A DNA stretch of 64,000 nt from an uncultured Caldimonas sp. (lineage in GTDB: Bacteria > Pseudomonadota > Gammaproteobacteria > Burkholderiales > Burkholderiaceae): assembly GCF_946480305.1 (NCBI RefSeq), contig NZ_CAMLJQ010000015.1, positions 1 to 64,000 of the forward strand, read 5' to 3'. Position 1 is the stretch's first letter. Every line of letters starts with the position of its first letter. The position numbers were made by a program, and so were the translations under genes. The notes under the pieces were generated by a model. It did no database searches and was not told where the DNA came from. It worked only from the letters and a program-made list of their open reading frames with translations. This document shows, one piece after another, positions 36,248 through 43,533 of this stretch.

Positions 36248-36271
36248 AGGCCTGCACAATGCAGGCCTTTT
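36248..36271 (+). terminator. Intrinsic terminator after the rhodanese-like gene
   Basis: AGGCCTGC (36248-36255) and GCAGGCCT (36261-36268) make a perfect eight-pair stem with loop ACAAT, followed by TTTC. Confidence 0.82.
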
Positions 36272-36289
36272 CATTGGCACCCGGCCCTC

Positions 36290-36667
36290 ATGACCCGCGG
36301 CATCGTTCGATTCGATCCTCCTGACACCGCCCCGACTGTCGACCGGCCCCGGCCCGACCGGCTGCTGCAAGGCAACCCCCGGCGCGATACCTGGACGCTC
36401 TACGAAAGTGCGAGCAAGGACCTCAGCTGCGGCATCTGGCACTGCGAGGTCGGGGCGTGGCGCATCGTGTTCCCGGCAGGCAAGGAGGAGTACTTCTTCG
36501 TGCTCGAAGGCGTCGTGCGGCTGCATGACGTACACGGCAGCGTCACGGAAGTGCGCGCGGGGCAGGGCGCCGTGATTCCGGCGGGCTTCGAGGGGGTGTT
36601 CGAGGTGGTCGAGCCCGTGCGCAAGCACTTCGTGGTCGTCGAGCGTGCGGTGACGGCTCAGTCGTAG
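36290..36667 (+). CDS. Small cupin-domain protein
   Basis: A 125-residue cupin of the DUF861 (ethanolamine-utilisation EutQ-like) type. The beta-barrel core is visible from WHCEVGAWRIVFPAGKEEYF through FVLEGVVRLHDVHG to VRAGQGAVIPAGFEGVFEVVE. The usual two-histidine-one-glutamate metal site is incomplete: E is present in KEEYFFVLEG, but the histidines are replaced, which is normal in this subgroup. The C-terminal end overlaps the leftward PaaK-like gene by ten bases. Function is unknown. Confidence 0.8.
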   Translation: MTRGIVRFDPPDTAPTVDRPRPDRLLQGNPRRDTWTLYESASKDLSCGIWHCEVGAWRIVFPAGKEEYFFVLEGVVRLHDVHGSVTEVRAGQGAVIPAGFEGVFEVVEPVRKHFVVVERAVTAQS

Positions 36668-37923
36668 CTGCGCGCGTCCTCGATCACCTTGCCGTCGTTG
36701 GGCAGGCGGCCCGGTGCCACCAGCTGCACGTCGCAGCGCAGCTTGGTCACGTCGCGCACCGTCTCGGCCACGCGCGAGGCCAGGCCATCGGGCAGGCCCT
36801 CCACCTCGGCGTGCAGCGTCATCTGGTCCTGCGCCATCGCGCCGGTCACGACCAGGCGTGCGCGCTTCAACTCGGGGTGGCGGCCCACCACCTCGGCCAC
36901 CTGGCTCGGGTGCACGAACATGCCGCGCACCTTGGTGGTCTGGTCGGCGCGCCCCATCCAGCCCTTGATGCGCGTGTTGGTGCGACCGGTCGGGCACCGC
37001 CCGGGCAGCACAGCCGACAGATCGCCGGTGCCGAAGCGGATCAGCGGGTAGTCCGGGTTCAGCGTGGTCACCACCACCTCGCCCACCTCGCCGTCCGGCA
37101 CGGGCTCGCCGGTGCCGGGCCGCACGATCTCCACGATGATCTGCTCGTCGAGCACCAGCCCTTCGCGCGCCGGCGTTTCGTAGGCGATCAGGCCGAGATC
37201 GGCCGTGGCATAGCACTGGTAGCCGTCGATGCCCTGAGACTGGAACACCTGCCGCAGCGACGGCGGGAAGGCCTCGCCGGAGACCAGTGCCTTGCGCAGG
37301 TGGGGCAGTGCTTGGCCTGCTTCCACGGCCTTGTCGAGCAGGATCTTCAGGAAGCTCGGCGTGCCGATGTAGCCGTCGGGGCGCAGGTCGAGCATGGCCT
37401 GCAGTTGCAGTTCGGTGTTGCCCACGCCGCCGGGGAAGACGGTGCAACCCACCGCGTGCGCTCCGGTCTCCATCATCGAACCGGCAGGGGTGAGGTGGTA
37501 GCTGAAGCTGTTGTGCGCCAGGTCGCCAGCCCGGAAGCCGGCGGCAAATACGGCGCGCCCCGCACGCCAGTAATCGGGTGCGGCGCCCTCGGGTTCGTAC
37601 AGGCCACCGGGCGACTGGAATGCTCGCCGTGCGTGCGCATTGCTGCGGGCAGCCCCCCAGCCGATCGCCGCAAAACCACCGAACGGGTCGTGTGCACGGC
37701 CGGCCTTCTGACGCTCCATCAACTCGTGCTTGCGCGTGACCGGCAGGCGCGCGAGTGCAGCGCGGGACGTGACGGCCTGCGCCTCGACGCCATCGAGTAC
37801 CGCTCCCATCGCAGGCGCATGCCGCTGCGCATGCGCGATCTGCCCAGGCAGGGCCTGCAGCAGCTGCTCCTCGCGCTGCTGCGGATCGCGCGTTTCGAGC
37901 GGGTCGTAGTACTCGCTGCTCAT
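36658..37923 (-). CDS. PaaK-like AMP-binding protein with degenerate nucleotide loop
   Basis: A 421-residue relative of phenylacetate-CoA ligase. It opens MSSEYYDPLETRDPQQREEQ, a family start; the reading upstream of 37923 is not supported. The later acyl-adenylate motifs are kept: LIRFGTGDLSAVLPG and GRADQTTKVRGMFVHPSQVA with the conserved lysine region. The phosphate-binding loop, SSGTTGKP in true PaaK, is instead QSPGGLYEPEG. This variant appears as a distinct group located in LIV transporter operons of Betaproteobacteria. Canonical CoA-ligase activity is therefore doubtful. It is the last gene of the eight-gene leftward operon and overlaps the 95-residue gene by four bases. Confidence 0.82.
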   Translation of the reverse strand: MSSEYYDPLETRDPQQREEQLLQALPGQIAHAQRHAPAMGAVLDGVEAQAVTSRAALARLPVTRKHELMERQKAGRAHDPFGGFAAIGWGAARSNAHARRAFQSPGGLYEPEGAAPDYWRAGRAVFAAGFRAGDLAHNSFSYHLTPAGSMMETGAHAVGCTVFPGGVGNTELQLQAMLDLRPDGYIGTPSFLKILLDKAVEAGQALPHLRKALVSGEAFPPSLRQVFQSQGIDGYQCYATADLGLIAYETPAREGLVLDEQIIVEIVRPGTGEPVPDGEVGEVVVTTLNPDYPLIRFGTGDLSAVLPGRCPTGRTNTRIKGWMGRADQTTKVRGMFVHPSQVAEVVGRHPELKRARLVVTGAMAQDQMTLHAEVEGLPDGLASRVAETVRDVTKLRCDVQLVAPGRLPNDGKVIEDARSYD

Positions 37924-38207
37924 TCGTCGCTCCAGCGTCCGAGACGGCGCTTGATCTCGTCGGTGAACTGGCGCACGTCGGCGCTGTTCTTCAGCGTGCG
38001 CGTGTCCCATTCGGGTGAGCGGGCGGGTCGCTTCGCGACACGGGCCTGCAGTGCTCCGCCGTCCACGCCCAGCTCGATCACGCGCTGGCCCTGCAGATCG
38101 AATCCGTTGCCGCGTTCGGCAAGCGGGCGCAGCTCTCGCAGCGTGCGCTTCAGTTGCACGAGTGCCTCGTCGGGCTTGAAGGGGGGTGGTGCGAAGAAGT
38201 CGTCCAT
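37920..38207 (-). CDS. Conserved small protein of the LIV/PaaK operon, 95 residues
   Basis: I cannot assign a named family. The protein is soluble, with an acidic/aromatic N-terminus (MDDFFAPPPFKPDEALVQLK) and a basic, probably helical, C-terminus (RQFTDEIKRRLGRWSDE). No signal peptide or membrane segment is visible. The four-base overlap with the PaaK-like gene (ATGA) and the 22-bp distance from livF put it in the operon. Constant partnership with the degenerate PaaK-like protein suggests a complex, as inference only. AGGGAGATA precedes the ATG. Confidence 0.8.
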   Translation of the reverse strand: MDDFFAPPPFKPDEALVQLKRTLRELRPLAERGNGFDLQGQRVIELGVDGGALQARVAKRPARSPEWDTRTLKNSADVRQFTDEIKRRLGRWSDE

Positions 38208-38229
38208 CTGTATCTCCCTTGTGGCAGCT

Positions 38230-39042
38230 TCAGGCCAGCCAGCGCTTGCGGCGCTTGTAGCTCTTCACGTCGCGGAAGCTCTTGCGGTCGCCCCCACCCA
38301 TGCCGAGGTAGAACTCCTTCACATCCTCGTTCTCGGCAAGCGCCTTGGCCGCACCGTCCATCACGATGCGCCCGTTCTCGAGGATGTAGCCGTAGTCGGC
38401 GTAGCGCAGCGCCATGTTGGTGTTCTGCTCCGCGAGCAGGAAGGTCACGCCCTCGCGGGCGTTCAAGTCCTTCACGATGCCGAACACCTCTTCGACGATC
38501 TGCGGTGCCAGCCCCATCGACGGCTCGTCCAGCAGCACCATCTTCGGGTTGGCCATCAGCGCCCTGCCGATCGCGCACATCTGCTGCTCGCCACCGGAGG
38601 TGTAGGCCGCCTGAGACTGGCGGCGCGTCTTCAGTCGGGGAAAGTAGTTGTAGACCTTCTCCAGCGTCTCGCTGACGGCGGCCTTGCCGTCGCGCCGCGT
38701 GTAGGCGCCGGTCATCAGGTTCTCCTCGATGGTGAGGTGGCCGAAGCAGTGGCGGCCTTCCATCACCTGGATCACGCCGCGGTGCACGAGATCGGCGGGC
38801 GTCAGCGCCTCGATGCGCTCGCCGCGCAGCTCGATCGAGCCCTTGGTCACCTCGCCGCGCTCGCCGCTCAGCAGGTTGCTGACGGCGCGCAGCGTGGTCG
38901 TCTTGCCGGCGCCGTTGCCGCCTAGCAGCGCGACGATGCTGCGCTCCGGCACGTTCAGCGACACGCCCTTGAGCACCAGGATCACGTGGTTGTAGATGAC
39001 CTCGATGCCGTTGACGTTGAGCAGTGTTTGCGGTGTCGTCAT
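38230..39042 (-). CDS. livF: Branched-chain-type ABC transporter ATP-binding protein LivF
   Basis: A 270-residue ATPase. Walker A is LLGGNGAGKTTTLRAV, the signature reads YTSGGEQQMCAIGRAL, and Walker B is MVLLDEPSMGLAPQ. The C-terminal extension beyond about residue 240 is rich in lysine and arginine (FRDVKSYKRRKRWLA), longer than E. coli LivF (237). It pairs with LivG on the cytoplasmic face of the LivH/LivM pore. It is separated from the binding-protein gene by an 82-bp gap containing two stable hairpins. Confidence 0.93.
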   Translation of the reverse strand: MTTPQTLLNVNGIEVIYNHVILVLKGVSLNVPERSIVALLGGNGAGKTTTLRAVSNLLSGERGEVTKGSIELRGERIEALTPADLVHRGVIQVMEGRHCFGHLTIEENLMTGAYTRRDGKAAVSETLEKVYNYFPRLKTRRQSQAAYTSGGEQQMCAIGRALMANPKMVLLDEPSMGLAPQIVEEVFGIVKDLNAREGVTFLLAEQNTNMALRYADYGYILENGRIVMDGAAKALAENEDVKEFYLGMGGGDRKSFRDVKSYKRRKRWLA

Positions 39043-39055
39043 GTTTCACCTTTGA

Positions 39056-39107
39056 CTCATGCAAGCCCCGCCAGCGGGGCTTGCATGAGAGGGCTCTTGC
39101 GAGCCCT
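39056..39107 (-). repeat. Two intercistronic stem-loops between the binding-protein gene and livF
   Basis: CTCATGCAAGCCCCGC (39056-39071) and its exact complement at 39074-39089 make a perfect 16-base-pair hairpin with a two-base loop. A second hairpin, AGGGCTC (39090-39096) / GAGCCCT (39101-39107), follows directly. No T-run is present in the transcribed direction, so these look like mRNA stabilisers or processing barriers rather than terminators. Confidence 0.7.
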
Positions 39108-39124
39108 TTCGGGATGGATGCCGA

Positions 39125-40465
39125 TCAGCTCTGGCAATCCGCCGGCGTGCGGCGCTCGATCTTCTTTTCGGCGGCGTACTTGTCGGCTGCAGCACGCACC
39201 ATGGGCTTGATCAGCTGCTCGTCGGCCTGCAGCCAGTCGGAGGTGAACTCCCACTTGCTGCCGTTCCACGTGTGCACGCGCGCCCAGTTGGCGCCGAGGT
39301 GGTCGACGCAACTCGTGCTGACCGGCCGCATCACGCCCGCGAAGCCGAGCGCGTCGAGCTTCTTCTGGTCGAGCGCGAGGTTCTCCAGGCCCCAGCGCAC
39401 CTGCTCGCCGGTTACCGGCTTGCCCTTGCCGTAGCGCTCCTGTGCGCGGCGTACGCCCTCGACGGCGAGCATTGCGGAGATGGCGCCGCGCATGTAGAGC
39501 ACGGAGCCGACCTCTTCCTTCGGTCCGGTGCCCTGGTTCTTGCCGTGCACCATGCTCAGGATGTCCTTCACCACCTGCGAGTTCGGCTCGGCACCGTGCT
39601 GCATCGTTACCGCGTTGTAGCCCTTGGCACCTTCACCCACGTCCTTCACGTCGGGTTCGGCGCCGGCCCACCACACGCCGTACATCTTGTCGCGCGGGTA
39701 GCCGGTGGCCTGGGCCTCCTTCAGCGCCGTGGAGTTCATCACGCCCCAGCCCCACAACAGCACGTAGTCGGGCCGGCTCTGGCGTACCTGCAGCCAGGTC
39801 GACTTCTGCTCGACGCCCGGAGCCGTGACCGGCAGCAGCTGCAGGTCGAAGCCGTGCATCTTGGAGCGCTCCTGCAGCAGAGGGATCGGCTCCTTGCCGT
39901 AGGGACTGTCGTGGTAGACCAGCGCGATCTTCTTGCCGCGCAGCTTCGCCAGGCCGCCTTCTTTCTTGCCGATGTGCTGCACCAGCGCATCGGCTGCGAC
40001 CCAGTAGGTACCGATCAGCGGGAAGTTCCACTTGAACACGCCGCCGTCCTGCGACTCGCTGCGGCCGTAGCCCGCGGTGATGACGGGAATCTTGTCGATC
40101 GGCGCCTTTTCGGTGAGCGCGAAAGTGGCGCCCGTGGACAACGGCTGGAACATCGTGGCGCCGCCGTTCTTGCCCTTCAGGCGCTCGTAGCACTCGACGC
40201 TGCGGCCGGTGTCATAGGCCGTCTCGCATTCCTCGAACACGATCTTCACGCCGTTGATGCCGCCCTTGGCATTGACGAGTTTCAGGTAATCGACGAAGCC
40301 GTTGGCCCACGGCACCCCGTTCGGCGCATACGGGCCGGTGCGGTACGACAGCACCGGGAAGAACTGCTCCTTCGCGGCCTGTGCATGCGCTGCCGTCGAA
40401 GTGAGCGCGATGCTGGCCGTGCTGAGCACGATGGCCGCGGCGAGAGCGAGCGACTTGAGTTTCAT
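39125..40465 (-). CDS. LIV-type ABC transporter substrate-binding protein
   Basis: A 446-residue periplasmic protein of the type I (LivJ/AmiC) fold. A signal peptide (LALAAAIVLSTASIALTSTA to AHA-Q) starts at ATG 40465; the longer reading frame includes non-coding sequence. The body includes LVNAKGGINGVKIVFEECET, TAGYGRSESQDGG, KIALVYHDSPYGKEPIPLLQ and VLLWGWGVMNSTALKEAQATG. It is about 60-80 residues longer than E. coli LivJ. Members of this subgroup sit in operons with acyl-CoA ligases, so the ligand may be an aromatic or aliphatic acid rather than a branched-chain amino acid (inference). Confidence 0.92.
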   Translation of the reverse strand: MKLKSLALAAAIVLSTASIALTSTAAHAQAAKEQFFPVLSYRTGPYAPNGVPWANGFVDYLKLVNAKGGINGVKIVFEECETAYDTGRSVECYERLKGKNGGATMFQPLSTGATFALTEKAPIDKIPVITAGYGRSESQDGGVFKWNFPLIGTYWVAADALVQHIGKKEGGLAKLRGKKIALVYHDSPYGKEPIPLLQERSKMHGFDLQLLPVTAPGVEQKSTWLQVRQSRPDYVLLWGWGVMNSTALKEAQATGYPRDKMYGVWWAGAEPDVKDVGEGAKGYNAVTMQHGAEPNSQVVKDILSMVHGKNQGTGPKEEVGSVLYMRGAISAMLAVEGVRRAQERYGKGKPVTGEQVRWGLENLALDQKKLDALGFAGVMRPVSTSCVDHLGANWARVHTWNGSKWEFTSDWLQADEQLIKPMVRAAADKYAAEKKIERRTPADCQS

Positions 40466-40552
40466 GCCTTGTCTCCTTATGGGCGTGCACTTTTGTGTGC
40501 TGTTGACGTATCGATAAGAACCGCCGCTCGCGCGCATCCGCCCCAACCGAGT

Positions 40553-40627
40553 GGACGCCGCGGATCCGGCTTTGCCGGTCCGCTGGTGTCGCCCCCTCGA
40601 AGGGGGCGCGCGAAGCGCGTAGGGGGT
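40553..40627 (+). repeat. 75-bp REP-like palindromic repeat, copy B, before the binding-protein gene
   Basis: This copy reads plus-strand: GATCCGGCTTTGCCGG, CTGGTGTCGCCCCCTCGA, the palindrome CGCGCGAAGCGCG and TAGGGGGT. It matches 5481-5555 in opposite orientation with equal length. Flanking sequence on its left (40528-40552) contains GCGCATCCGCCCC, also found within gspL at about 60520. It lies in the 171-bp gap between livM and the binding-protein gene and can fold into consecutive hairpins. Confidence 0.7.
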
Positions 40628-40636
40628 GAGCCATCT

Positions 40637-41713
40637 CTAGTGCGGGAAAGGCCAGAGGCGCAATTTCTCTTTGCCGATCGACCAGAGCCTTGCGAGGCCA
40701 TGTGGCTCGACGATCAGGAAGAAGACGATCAGTGCCCCGAAGATCATGTAGACCGCGTGCGAGACGAACGCGGTGTCCAGCGTCAGTCCGAACACGGCGC
40801 CGAGGGCCGGCAGCGCCTGGTCCAGCACGATGGGCAGGATGACGATGAAGGCCGCGCCGAAGAAGCTGCCCATGATGGAGCCGAGGCCACCGATGATGAT
40901 CATGAACAGCAGCTGGAACGAGCGGTCGATCGAGAACGCGGCCGGCTCCCACGAGCCGAGGTACACGAAGCCCCACAGCGCGCCGGCCACGCCGACGAAA
41001 AACGAGCTGACGGCAAACGCCGTGAGCTTGGCGTACATCGGCCGGATGCCGATCACCGACGCGGCCACGTCCATGTCGCGCATCGCCATCCATTCGCGAC
41101 CGATCGCGCCGCGCACCAGGTTCTTCGCGACGAGCGCGAAGATCGTGACGATCACCAGGCAGAACATGTACTTCGAGACCGGACTCTCGATCGGGATGCC
41201 TGCCACATTGAGGCTCGCAACGCTCACCGAGCCCGAGGCCGAGTCGTTGGTGAGCCACTTGATGCGCAGGAAGGCCCAGTCGAGGAAGAACTGCGCCGCC
41301 AGCGTGGCGACTGCGAGGTACAGGCCCTTGATGCGCAGCGACGGGATGCCGAACAGCACGCCCACTGCGGTGGAGCAGAGGCCGCCGAGCAGCAGCGAAG
41401 CGATCAGCGGCATGCCTTCGATGCGCACCTGGAAGTTGTAGGCCGCGTACGCGCCGACCGCCATGAAGGCACCGGTGCCGAGCGAGATCTGCCCGCAGTA
41501 GCCGACCAGGATGTTCAAGCCGAGCGCGGCGAGCGACAGGATCAGGAACGGGATCAGGATGGCGCGGAACAGGTACTCCGGCGCCAGGCCGGGCACGACG
41601 ATGAAGGCCACGGCGAGCAACAGCATGATCGCGATGCGATCCTGCCGGATCGGGAAGATCTGCTGGTCGGCGCGGTACGAGACCTTGAACTGGCCGTTTT
41701 CGCGGTAGAGCAT
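40637..41713 (-). CDS. livM: Branched-chain-type ABC transporter permease LivM
   Basis: A 358-residue membrane protein with about ten segments. It begins with a hydrophilic stretch (MLYRENGQFKVSYRADQQIF), typical for this operon family. The conserved GLNILVGYCGQISLGTGAFM is the LivM signature, and REWMAMRDMDVAASVIGI is the cytoplasmic coupling loop that contacts the ATPases. It forms the pore with LivH. Fifteen bases separate it from livH. Confidence 0.93.
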   Translation of the reverse strand: MLYRENGQFKVSYRADQQIFPIRQDRIAIMLLLAVAFIVVPGLAPEYLFRAILIPFLILSLAALGLNILVGYCGQISLGTGAFMAVGAYAAYNFQVRIEGMPLIASLLLGGLCSTAVGVLFGIPSLRIKGLYLAVATLAAQFFLDWAFLRIKWLTNDSASGSVSVASLNVAGIPIESPVSKYMFCLVIVTIFALVAKNLVRGAIGREWMAMRDMDVAASVIGIRPMYAKLTAFAVSSFFVGVAGALWGFVYLGSWEPAAFSIDRSFQLLFMIIIGGLGSIMGSFFGAAFIVILPIVLDQALPALGAVFGLTLDTAFVSHAVYMIFGALIVFFLIVEPHGLARLWSIGKEKLRLWPFPH

Positions 41714-41728
41714 CGTGGTCTCCTCGGC

Positions 41729-42658
41729 TTACACGCGGTCGATGATCTTTTCCCCGAACAGCCCCTGCGGCCGCACGAGAAGAAAGACCAGCGCCAGCAC
41801 ATACGCAAACCAGATCTCGATGCCGCCGCCGAGCATCGGCCCGATGTAGACCTCCGACAGCTTTTCGCCCATGCCGATGATCAGCCCGCCGATGATCGCG
41901 CCGGGCACCGAAGTGAGGCCGCCGAGGATCACGACCGGCAGCGCCTTCAACGCAACGAGCGACAGCGAGAACTGCACGCCGAGCTTGGAGCCCCAGATGA
42001 TCCCGGCGACGAGTGCCACGAAGCCGGCCACCGACCACACGATCACCCAGATGCGGTTGAGCGGGATGCCGATCGACTGCGCGGCCTGGTGGTCGTCGGC
42101 CACGGCGCGGAGTGCCCGCCCGGTGGCGGTTTTCTGGAAGAACAGCGCGAGTGCGGCGACGAGGCCGGCGGCAATGAGCGCCGCGATCAGGTCTTCCTGG
42201 CTGAGCAGGATGCCGCCCTCGAAGGTCTGCTCGGCGAGGATCACCGGGTCCTTCGGCATGCCGACGTCGATCTTGTAGATGTCGGAGCCGAACAGCGTCT
42301 GGCCGAAGCCGTCGAGGAAGTAGGCGATGCCGAGTGTGGCCATCAGCAGCGTGATGCCTTCCTGGTTGACCAGCCTGCCGAGCACGAGCTTCTCGATCAG
42401 CCACGCGACGACGACCATCACCACCATGGCGCCTGCAAAGGCCAGCAGGTTCGCGAGCAGCTTGCTTTCGAAGCCGAACCACTGCGGGAACCACTCCGAG
42501 AAGCGCGCCATCGCGAGTGCGGCGAACAGCACCATCGCACCCTGCGCGAAGTTGAACACGCCGCTGGCCTTGAAGATCAGCACGAAGCCGAGCGCGATCA
42601 GCGAATACAGCATGCCTGCCATCAGGCCGCCGAACAGAGTCTCGAGGAAGAATCCCAT
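41729..42658 (-). CDS. livH: Branched-chain-type ABC transporter permease LivH
   Basis: A 309-residue permease with about eight membrane segments, starting MGFFLETLFGGLMAGMLYSL. The signature SLIALGFVLIFKASGVFNFAQG is unmistakable, and the coupling-loop region RALRAVADDHQAAQSIGIPL precedes the later helices. It heterodimerises with LivM. The gene follows livG after eight bases and precedes livM, the usual order. Confidence 0.94.
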   Translation of the reverse strand: MGFFLETLFGGLMAGMLYSLIALGFVLIFKASGVFNFAQGAMVLFAALAMARFSEWFPQWFGFESKLLANLLAFAGAMVVMVVVAWLIEKLVLGRLVNQEGITLLMATLGIAYFLDGFGQTLFGSDIYKIDVGMPKDPVILAEQTFEGGILLSQEDLIAALIAAGLVAALALFFQKTATGRALRAVADDHQAAQSIGIPLNRIWVIVWSVAGFVALVAGIIWGSKLGVQFSLSLVALKALPVVILGGLTSVPGAIIGGLIIGMGEKLSEVYIGPMLGGGIEIWFAYVLALVFLLVRPQGLFGEKIIDRV

Positions 42659-42666
42659 GGCCGGTC

Positions 42667-43533
42667 CTAGTGCGAGGTGCCGAGGTATGCCCGGATCACG
42701 TCGTCGTTGTTGCGCACTTCGTCGGGCGTGCCGTCACCGATCTTCTTGCCGTAGTCGAGCACGACCACGCGGTCGCTGATGTCCATCACGACGCCCATGT
42801 CGTGCTCGATCAGCACGATGGTGGTGCCGAACTCGTCGTTCACGTCGAGGATGAAGCGGCACATGTCCTGCTTCTCTTCCACGTTCATGCCGGCCATCGG
42901 TTCGTCGAGCAGCAGCACCTGCGGCTCCATCGCCAGCGCGCGGCCGAGGTCGACGCGCTTTTGCAGGCCGTAGGGCAGGCGGCCGACCGGCGTCTTGCGA
43001 TAGGCCTGGATCTCGAGGAAGTCGATGATGCGCTCGACGAAGGCGCGGTGCGCCATCTCCTCGCGCTCGGCCGGTCCCCAACGCAACGCCTGCAGGAAGA
43101 GGTTGCTCTTCATCTTCAGGTTGCGCCCGGTCATGATGTTGTCCAGCACGCTCATGCCCTTGAACAACGCCAGGTTCTGGAACGTGCGTGCGACACCCAT
43201 CTCGGCCACCTGGCGCGAGTTCATGTGCTTGAACGTCTTGCCGCGGAAGGTGATGGAGCCCTGCTGCGGCGCGTAGACGCCGTTGATGCAGTTCAGCATC
43301 GAGCTCTTGCCGGCGCCGTTCGGGCCGATGATCGAGCGGATCTCGTGCTCGCGCACGTCGAAGCTGATGTCGGTCAGCGCCTTCACGCCGCCGAAGGCGA
43401 GCGAGATGTTCTGCACGTTCAGGATCACGTCACCGACGCGGCGTGCGGCGGCCGGTGTCTCCCGGGTCGTCTCGTGCTCGGCAGCCGCGGGCATCATCGC
43501 GGCCCGCATGGTGGTGGCGGCAGCAGCAGTCAT
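42667..43533 (-). CDS. livG: Branched-chain-type ABC transporter ATP-binding protein LivG
   Basis: A 288-residue ATPase. After an Ala/Met-rich N-terminal stretch of about 30 residues, the conserved core starts at VILNVQNISLAFGGVKALTD. Walker A is IGPNGAGKSSMLNCI, followed by RTFQNLALFKGMSVLDNIM; Walker B is VLLLDEPMAGMNVEEKQDM and the H-loop lies in VLIEHDMGVVMDISD. The ATG overlaps the stop of the acyl-CoA ligase gene by four bases. An internal ATG could drop the N-terminal stretch. Confidence 0.93.
   Translation of the reverse strand: MTAAAATTMRAAMMPAAAEHETTRETPAAARRVGDVILNVQNISLAFGGVKALTDISFDVREHEIRSIIGPNGAGKSSMLNCINGVYAPQQGSITFRGKTFKHMNSRQVAEMGVARTFQNLALFKGMSVLDNIMTGRNLKMKSNLFLQALRWGPAEREEMAHRAFVERIIDFLEIQAYRKTPVGRLPYGLQKRVDLGRALAMEPQVLLLDEPMAGMNVEEKQDMCRFILDVNDEFGTTIVLIEHDMGVVMDISDRVVVLDYGKKIGDGTPDEVRNNDDVIRAYLGTSH

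Noticed and set aside
39272..42670. 1132-codon plus-strand open frame across the LIV genes
   Set aside because: The minus strand encodes intact binding protein and permeases; the plus translation is low-complexity His/Arg/Gln/Glu.
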